Assembly: GCF_003996965.1 (NCBI RefSeq)
Contig: NZ_QWDM01000017.1
Span: forward strand, 1 to 64,000
Reading direction: 5' to 3'
Origin: Flavobacterium cupreum
GTDB taxonomy: Bacteria; Bacteroidota; Bacteroidia; Flavobacteriales; Flavobacteriaceae
Length of the DNA stretch: 64,000 nt
Of the stretch, positions 59,713 to 64,000 are shown piece after piece; position 1 is the first letter of the stretch, and every line of letters begins with the position of its first letter. Under the pieces are notes generated by a model. The model was not told the origin of the DNA and ran no database searches. It worked only from the letters and a program-made list of their open reading frames with translations. Both the position numbers and the translations under genes were made by a program.

Positions 59713-59725
59713 CTCGTTAAGGGTG

Positions 59726-59733
59726 CAAAAGTA
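59726..59733 (-). promoter_or_regulatory. -7 promoter box of rpsU
   Basis: On the minus strand TACTTTTG followed by CACCC, the same -7 box and start-site context as the rRNA-type promoters at 1-430. A TTG at the -33 position is not visible. Confidence 0.6.
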
Positions 59734-59907
59734 TATATTAATTTTGAATTATGAGTTATGAATTATGAATTATTTTTAAGAAAAAAGAATATCGAATAAA
59801 GAGTATAGATTTCATCCTAAATTTTTTACTCTATATTCTATATTATACTCTTGATTCTCTACTCTTTATTCTATCTTCTTTTTTCTATATTCCATATTCT
59901 TTACTCT
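59734..59907. repeat. AT-rich low-complexity stretch between rpsU and the dehydrogenase gene
   Basis: Short words such as GAATTATGA, TTCTATATTC and TTTACTCTTTACTC repeat irregularly. No gene or clear hairpin; it may hold the dehydrogenase terminator on the right in degenerate form. Confidence 0.5.
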
Positions 59908-61050
59908 TTACTCTTTCAGTAAATTCCTGGATATAACTAATTTCTGAATTTCTGTCGTTCCCTCCCCTATGGTACATAATTTGGAATCACGGTAAAATTT
60001 CTCCACAGGAAAGTCTTTTGTATATCCGTAGCCGCCATGAATCTGTACTGCCTCGTTGGCTACTTTTACACAAACTTCTGATGCGTACATTTTAGCCATA
60101 GCCCCTAACGTAGTAACAGGTCTATGTTCTTGTTTCAGGAAGGCCGCTTTATGCAATAACAATTCCGAAGCCTCAATTTCTGTTGCCATGTCTGCCAGTT
60201 TAAAAGATATCCCCTGAAAACTGCTAATAGGCTGCCCAAACTGATACCTTTCCTTTGAATATTTTAATGCGGCTTCATAAGCTCCTTTTGCAATCCCTAA
60301 TGACAAGGCACCAATAGAAATTCGCCCTCCATCTAATATCTTCATAGCCTGAACAAAGCCCTGCCCTACTTCTCCTAACCTGTTGGCATCGGGAACACGA
60401 CAATTGTCAAAAACCAATTCGGCTGTTTCACTGGCCCGCATTCCTAATTTATTTTCTTTTTTGCCTGATGTAAATCCGGGCATTCCTTTTTCAAAAACGA
60501 AGGCTGTCATTCCTTTCGAGTCTCCTTTTTCTCCCGTTCGTACAATGACAACTGCAACATCACCTGAAATAGCATGTGTGATAAAATTCTTAGCTCCATT
60601 TACTACCCAAAAATCACCATCCTTTACAGCAGTTGTATTCATTCCGCCGGCATCAGAACCTGTATTATGTTCTGTCAAACCCCAGGCACCAATAAATTCT
60701 GCAGTTGCCAGTTTTGGCAACCATTTTTTCTTTTGTTCTGCATTTCCAAAAGTCAGGATATGATTTGTACATAATGAATTATGTGCTGCAACTGATAACC
60801 CGATAGAAGGATCCACTTTCGAAATTTCTTCAACCACTGTTATGTATTCGTGATATCCTAGGCCACTTCCTCCATATTCTTCCGGTACCAACACTCCCAT
60901 ATATCCCATTTCTCCTAATTTTTTAAATAAGGGAACCGGAAAGGTCTGCGCTTCGTCCCATTCCATTATATTGGGTCTGATATTTTTTTCTGCAAATTCC
61001 TTTATCGATTGTGCAATCATCGACTGTGTTTCGTTATAATCAAAATTCAT
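59908..61050 (-). CDS. Acyl-CoA dehydrogenase
   Basis: A 380-residue FAD-dependent enzyme that makes the 2,3-double bond of acyl-CoA in fatty-acid or branched-chain amino-acid breakdown. Signatures: GAWGLTEHNTGSDAGGM (near residue 132), YSKERYQFGQPISSFQG, QIHGGYGYTKDFPVEKFYRD, and the catalytic Glu region IGEGTTEIQKLVISRNL. It resembles short-chain/butyryl-CoA-type members. It starts 15 bp after the upstream helix-hairpin-helix gene and may be cotranscribed. Confidence 0.93.
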   Translation of the reverse strand: MNFDYNETQSMIAQSIKEFAEKNIRPNIMEWDEAQTFPVPLFKKLGEMGYMGVLVPEEYGGSGLGYHEYITVVEEISKVDPSIGLSVAAHNSLCTNHILTFGNAEQKKKWLPKLATAEFIGAWGLTEHNTGSDAGGMNTTAVKDGDFWVVNGAKNFITHAISGDVAVVIVRTGEKGDSKGMTAFVFEKGMPGFTSGKKENKLGMRASETAELVFDNCRVPDANRLGEVGQGFVQAMKILDGGRISIGALSLGIAKGAYEAALKYSKERYQFGQPISSFQGISFKLADMATEIEASELLLHKAAFLKQEHRPVTTLGAMAKMYASEVCVKVANEAVQIHGGYGYTKDFPVEKFYRDSKLCTIGEGTTEIQKLVISRNLLKE

Positions 61051-61065
61051 TGTAGTCAGTTTTTT

Positions 61066-61971
61066 TTAGAACTCCAAATATAAACTAATTATTTTTGCTT
61101 TATCAACAGGAAAACCTTTAATTTTTGCTAAATCCTCAATATTTTTAAAATCTCCGTTCATACTTCGATATGTAATGATTTGTTTTGCCAGTCCGTATTT
61201 AAAATAACTAAACTGGGATAATTCTTTTAAAGACGCCTCGTTTATTGGTATTTTTTTAAAATCAGGAAGGGAGTAAATCCTGAAATTGGCATTTAATTCA
61301 TACAGGACTTCCGGAGAAAGTCCCCAAACGTCATTCAGCTGTTCCATTGAGACAAAACCTCCTAAAATTTCTTTTTGTTTTAAAATCCGTAATGACAGGG
61401 CTTCACCAACGCCAAATATTTTAACTAAATCCTCCTGAGTGGCCAGATTTATATCTTTTAAAACTTTTTTCTCCTTTCTGGCGAAAGGTTCGCTTTTGTG
61501 CTTTTCATATCCTTTATAATCCTTTTTATCGTATACTATCGCTTTTTTATTGTTTACCCATTCCGGAAATTTAAAAAGAGGTGAAATAGCTTTTAATAAT
61601 GAATCTGAAATTTTTGTAACCTGCTGAAATTCTTCTGCCGAACTTATATATTTGTTTTCTTTTCGAAAGGCAATCAACCTGTCAATTTCTGCAACCGACA
61701 TTCCGAGTTTATACCCTTTATAATCTGATATAAAATTCGGATTGAATAGATAGACTTGCGGTTTGTTTTTATATTTTTCTTTTTTCAGAGAATCGATTTC
61801 GCTCTGAACCGCCATCCATTTTTCTTTTTCAGGAGAATATTTTTCGGCTGCCTTAAAATTGCAAAAAAAATAGATCGCCTGCAACACTATAATTATTGCA
61901 AAAAGCATAAAAATTCCAATTCGTTGTTGTTTTGTAAACTTAAAATATAGCTGTATCGATTTAAAACTCAT
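61066..61971 (-). CDS. Helix-hairpin-helix (ComEA-like) membrane-anchored protein
   Basis: A 301-residue protein with one membrane helix (about residues 17-37) and two or three helix-hairpin-helix repeats: GMSVAEIDRLIAFRKENKYI, INLATQEDLVKIFGVGEALS and INEASLKELSQFSYFKYGLA with LAKIKGFPVDKAKI. Such repeats bind DNA non-specifically; ComEA does so in competence. The anchor suggests surface or periplasmic DNA binding, but a role in uptake is inference. The gene before it is divergent. Confidence 0.75.
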   Translation of the reverse strand: MSFKSIQLYFKFTKQQRIGIFMLFAIIIVLQAIYFFCNFKAAEKYSPEKEKWMAVQSEIDSLKKEKYKNKPQVYLFNPNFISDYKGYKLGMSVAEIDRLIAFRKENKYISSAEEFQQVTKISDSLLKAISPLFKFPEWVNNKKAIVYDKKDYKGYEKHKSEPFARKEKKVLKDINLATQEDLVKIFGVGEALSLRILKQKEILGGFVSMEQLNDVWGLSPEVLYELNANFRIYSLPDFKKIPINEASLKELSQFSYFKYGLAKQIITYRSMNGDFKNIEDLAKIKGFPVDKAKIISLYLEF

Positions 61972-62209
61972 TTCTAAATATTTTTGACCGTTCGAAATTC
62001 TAAATTAAGTCAAAAAAATACAAATTTATTAAGAAAAATAACATAAATTTATTTTTAACACTTTTTGAGCTTTGCTGTTATTTCAAAAAGTGATTCCCGA
62101 ATTCTAGTAATAGCTGTTAGTTTTTCCTTATTAAATATAAATCTTAAACATTTTATAACTTAAAATTATATAATTGTTTTTATTTTTTATAAAAAACAAT
62201 ACATTTGGA

Positions 62210-62217
62210 ACTTAATA
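62210..62217 (+). promoter_or_regulatory. -7 promoter box of the second permease
   Basis: TACATTTG matches TAnnTTTG, 21 bp before the ATG at 62239. The -33 position is AT-rich without TTG. Confidence 0.5.
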
Positions 62218-62238
62218 ACAATAAACCACTATTATAGT

Positions 62239-63705
62239 ATGTCAATTATGCGAGTTAAACCAATATCTGCTTTTGAAGCGGATATGAAAAAAAGTGATTT
62301 AAAAAGGGTTCTGGGAAAATGGAGCCTAACTGCCATTGGAGTTGGTGCCATTATTGGTGGAGGAATTTTTGTTCTTACAGGTACCGGAGCTTATTATCAT
62401 GCTGGTCCTGCGTTAGCACTTTCTTTCATTATTGCAGGTATTGCCTGTGTTTTTGCAGCTCTTTGTTATTCTGAGTTTGCCTCTATTTTACCTGTTGAAG
62501 GCTCTGCGTATGCATATGCTTATGGTACAATTGGAGAAATTTTTGCATGGATTATTGGTTGGGGACTTATTCTTGAGTACGCAATGGGATCCATGACAGT
62601 AGCGGTCTCCTGGTCCGGATACTTTAATAAGCTGCTCAAAATGTTTCATATTCATCTCCCTGAATGGCTGACAACTGACCCTGCAAGTTACTCCGGAGAA
62701 GGTTTTTCTATGAACCTGCCGGCTTTTTGTATCGTTATTTTAGTTATTTCATTACTTATCAGAGGAACAAAAAGTGCAGCGAAAGCAAACAACATGATTG
62801 TTATTCTTAAAGTTTCTGCCGTAATATTTGTAATTATTGCAGGTCTTTTCTTTATTGATACTGCTAACTGGCACCCATTTATTCCGGCTGCTACTCAGAT
62901 TATTGAAAAAGAAACTACACACAATGCTTACGGAATAGGCGGAGTTGTATCAGGAGCTGCAGCAATTTTCTTTGCTTATGTAGGTTTTGATGCTGTTTCT
63001 ACACAAGCCGGAGAAGCTATTAATCCTAAAAAGGATGTTCCTTTTGCTATTATTGCTTCTTTATTAATTTGTACTACACTATACATTCTTGTTTCATTAG
63101 TATTAACAGGAATGATGAACTATAAAGATTTTAACCCACTGGGGCAATACCCTGAAGCGATTAAAGCTCCTGTTGCATATGCTTTTGATATTGCCGGACA
63201 AGGCTGGGCAGGTTTTATAATCACAATTGCTGCAACTATTGGTCTTGTATCGGTATTGATGGTAATGATTATGGGACAGTCAAGAATTTTTCTTGGAATG
63301 TCTAAAGACGGATTAATTCCTGCTGTATTCTCAAAGGTAAATCCACTTTCAGGAACTCCAAAAACGAACCTAATGATTTTAGGTGGTATTATCGCTGTAG
63401 TTGCTGCTTTTACACCAATTAATAAATTAGCCGATATGACTAGTTTCGGTACTTTATTTGCCTTTACAATGGTTTGTATTGCGGTTTGGATCCTAAGAGT
63501 AAAACAACCTCAATTAACCCGAACTTTTAAAGTTCCTGCTTTACCTATAATTGCTGTTTGTGGTATTTCGATCAATACTTATCTAATGATTAACTTAAGC
63601 TTAGATGCTCAGTTACTTTCACTTGGATGGCTCGCGATTGGTATCCTTGTTTATTTTGGATACAGCAAAAAAAGATCAAAACTGAATCTTAAAGATACTG
63701 AGTAA
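62239..63705 (+). CDS. APC-family amino-acid permease (CAT-like)
   Basis: A 488-residue inner-membrane transporter of about 12-13 helices. The first-helix motif GAIIGGGIFVLTGTGAYYHAGP (split: GAIIGGGIFVL then TGTGAYY) and CYSEFASILPVEGSAYAYAY mark the cationic amino-acid transporter group. Substrate not decided; cationic or broad. It is distinct from the LAT-like permease at 23046. An ATG 9 bp downstream is an alternative start. It is monocistronic, ending at a strong terminator. Confidence 0.88.
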   Translation: MSIMRVKPISAFEADMKKSDLKRVLGKWSLTAIGVGAIIGGGIFVLTGTGAYYHAGPALALSFIIAGIACVFAALCYSEFASILPVEGSAYAYAYGTIGEIFAWIIGWGLILEYAMGSMTVAVSWSGYFNKLLKMFHIHLPEWLTTDPASYSGEGFSMNLPAFCIVILVISLLIRGTKSAAKANNMIVILKVSAVIFVIIAGLFFIDTANWHPFIPAATQIIEKETTHNAYGIGGVVSGAAAIFFAYVGFDAVSTQAGEAINPKKDVPFAIIASLLICTTLYILVSLVLTGMMNYKDFNPLGQYPEAIKAPVAYAFDIAGQGWAGFIITIAATIGLVSVLMVMIMGQSRIFLGMSKDGLIPAVFSKVNPLSGTPKTNLMILGGIIAVVAAFTPINKLADMTSFGTLFAFTMVCIAVWILRVKQPQLTRTFKVPALPIIAVCGISINTYLMINLSLDAQLLSLGWLAIGILVYFGYSKKRSKLNLKDTE

Positions 63706-63724
63706 TCATTTTTTATTACCGCAT

Positions 63725-63763
63725 AAAAAACTCCAAATTTTCATATTTGGAGTTTTTTTTTTT
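63725..63763. terminator. Bidirectional terminator
   Basis: AAAAAACTCCAAAT and ATTTGGAGTTTTTT form a 14-bp stem with a short loop between A- and T-runs. It serves the permease (plus) and the PspC gene (minus); the PspC stop overlaps its edge. Confidence 0.85.
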
Positions 63764-63989
63764 ATAAATCAAAAACAGAAGTTCGCTTGGCCCTGATTAA
63801 ATCCTTTAACCGAATCCAAAAAGCTAAGGTTAAATAAACTCCAAACCCTAAACCTACGGTTACAAATGAAATATAAATAAAAAACAATCTTACACTTGTT
63901 ACACGCATACCCAGTTTATCTGCTAACCTGGAGGATACATGAAAACCGTATTTTTCAAAAAAGAATTTTAGTTTTATAATTGCAGACAT
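63762..63989 (-). CDS. PspC-domain membrane protein
   Basis: A 75-residue protein with a PspC-like domain: FHVSSRLADKLGMRVTSVRL followed by one long membrane helix (about residues 32-58) and a basic tail. PspC proteins take part in envelope-stress responses, usually with PadR-type regulators. The gene is complete, but any operon partners upstream lie beyond the window edge. Confidence 0.7.
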   Translation of the reverse strand: MSAIIKLKFFFEKYGFHVSSRLADKLGMRVTSVRLFFIYISFVTVGLGFGVYLTLAFWIRLKDLIRAKRTSVFDL

Positions 63990-64000
63990 AATGGAAGTTA

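Overview
The window looks like chromosomal DNA of a Flavobacterium-like bacterium (Bacteroidota, Flavobacteriaceae). The signs are low GC, Bacteroidota-type promoters (TTG, about 19 bp, TAnnTTTG), near absence of Shine-Dalgarno sequences except one very strong one before rpsU, a mitochondrial-type aconitase beside AcnB, DUF3467 after rpoC, and a kdp locus run by an NtrC-type regulator instead of KdpE. Genus-level placement is inference; no 16S sequence lies in the window.

Layout. 1-430: three tandem minus-strand promoters and the leader of what is probably an rRNA operon lying just left of the window. 519-1353: a tandem array of about 158-bp repeats ending in a complete hairpin element that recurs at 11444-11522. 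1534-3867: a flavin-dependent oxidoreductase and a polysaccharide deacetylase-like protein. 4045-16314: the potassium (Kdp) locus: sigma-54 activator, small soluble protein, two membrane micropeptides (one KdpF), kdpA, kdpB, kdpC, an outer-membrane porin, a truncated KdpD sensor and a separate histidine kinase. Nearly every gap here holds a different repeat family. 16442-22203: a LexA-like repressor divergent from dinB, a DnaE-type polymerase with degenerate PHP residues, and alkB, which looks like a damage-inducible mutagenesis and repair cassette. 22370-31110: mixed genes including an amino-acid permease, a small AT-rich group (lipoprotein, zinc ribbon, voltage-gated-type cation channel), an overlapping kinase/receiver pair, a LysM-NlpC/P60 hydrolase and a frameshifted kelch gene. 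31264-36430: two unrelated aconitases in tandem. 36865-43865: MoxR ATPase, SurA-like isomerase, GH13 amylase lipoprotein, release factor 3 and a carboxypeptidase-regulatory-like protein. 44228-58019 (minus strand): the classical tRNA-tuf-tRNA-secE-nusG-rplKAJL-rpoBC cluster. 58110-61971: hpf, xerC/D, rpsU, acyl-CoA dehydrogenase and a helix-hairpin-helix protein. 62239-63989: a second APC permease and a PspC-domain protein.

How the genes work together. The Kdp block is a self-contained low-potassium response: outer-membrane entry (porin), high-affinity pump (KdpFABC), cytoplasmic sensor (KdpD fragment), membrane kinase and sigma-54 activator. The LexA-like/dinB/dnaE/alkB block couples damage sensing to translesion synthesis and direct reversal. 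The right third is core translation and transcription machinery with terminator and attenuator-like hairpins that split the long cluster into units. The most unusual material is non-coding: the tandem arrays, the covarying hairpin element, the kdp-locus repeats, the rplL-rpoB hairpin and the exceptional rpsU Shine-Dalgarno.
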